From a bacterium UBA4637 (GTDB lineage Bacteria > Bacteroidota > Bacteroidia > Bacteroidales > Bacteroidaceae): a stretch of 7,478 nucleotides of DNA. The notes below the pieces were generated by a model. That model was not told where the DNA came from. It was given only the letters and a program-made list of their open reading frames with translations, and did not search any database. Positions 7,391 to 7,478 of this stretch are shown here, piece after piece. A program made the position numbers and the translations under genes. Where the stretch lies: positions 1 to 7,478 of the forward strand of contig DHMR01000039.1 of NCBI GenBank assembly GCA_002405875.1, read 5' to 3'. Every line of letters starts with the position of its first letter. The first letter of the stretch is position 1.

Positions 7391-7478
7391 TATCTAAATT
7401 TTTCATTCTATCTTAATTTAGAAGCTTTTTTATTTCATCTAGGCTGAGTTTCTGTAATCATTCATTTTTGAAACAAGT
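7391..7478. other. A/T-rich 3' flank with no confident gene
   Basis: No plus-strand reading frame of note occurs here. On the minus strand, 7457 down to 7413 reads LQKLSLDEIKKLLN followed by a stop, which has the look of a protein C-terminus, but an in-frame TGA at 7460-7458 interrupts it. It could be the tail of a broken convergent gene or simply chance in A/T-rich DNA. The window ends before this can be decided. Confidence 0.4.

Noticed and set aside
1..7478. CRISPR array, tRNA/rRNA genes, insertion sequence or prophage parts
   Set aside because: No regularly spaced repeats, tRNA-like cloverleaf, transposase or integrase coding, or terminal inverted repeats were seen. The genes are contiguous and intact except at the window's left edge.

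Overview
The window looks like chromosomal DNA of a gut or oral Bacteroidales bacterium, most likely Prevotella or Segatella (P. copri-like). This rests on the SusC/SusD pair, the lipoproteins with acidic residues just after the lipidated cysteine, the A/T-rich leaders without Shine-Dalgarno sequences, and a C10 (streptopain/interpain) cysteine protease with a Prevotella-style 'GIVVKNGKK' tail. The genus is inferred from protein style, not from a database match.

All genes are on the plus strand. Bases 1-3102 are the 3' part of a SusC/RagA-type TonB-dependent outer-membrane transporter. The reading frame is open to base 1, so the start codon, the signal peptide and part of the N-terminal carboxypeptidase-regulatory-like domain lie outside the window. 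A SusD/RagB surface lipoprotein follows 27 bases later (3130-4752). After a further 36 bases comes a 267-residue lipoprotein of unknown function (4789-5592). The tight spacing and lack of internal terminators suggest one operon, which ends at a strong intrinsic terminator hairpin (5609-5641).

Only 13 bases past the T-tract starts a secreted C10-family cysteine protease (5655-7313). It has a signal peptide, an I69/SpeB-type propeptide, a catalytic Cys164/His312 pair with an NWGWG motif, a beta-rich C-terminal domain and a short sorting-tail-like end. Downstream is a 17-bp perfect-stem hairpin (7335-7390). The last 88 bases hold no convincing gene, only a possible remnant of a minus-strand C-terminus.

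Working model (inference): SusC and SusD form a lidded 'pedal-bin' importer, and the third lipoprotein is an accessory surface binder. The neighbouring protease could generate peptides, which would make this a protein/peptide-acquisition locus rather than a glycan-utilisation locus. No carbohydrate-active enzyme is visible, but the window is too short to exclude one nearby. No CRISPR array, tRNA, rRNA, insertion sequence or clearly new system was seen. The most distinctive points are the terminator placed almost on top of the protease start, the uncharacterised third lipoprotein, the protease tail and the long 3' hairpin.
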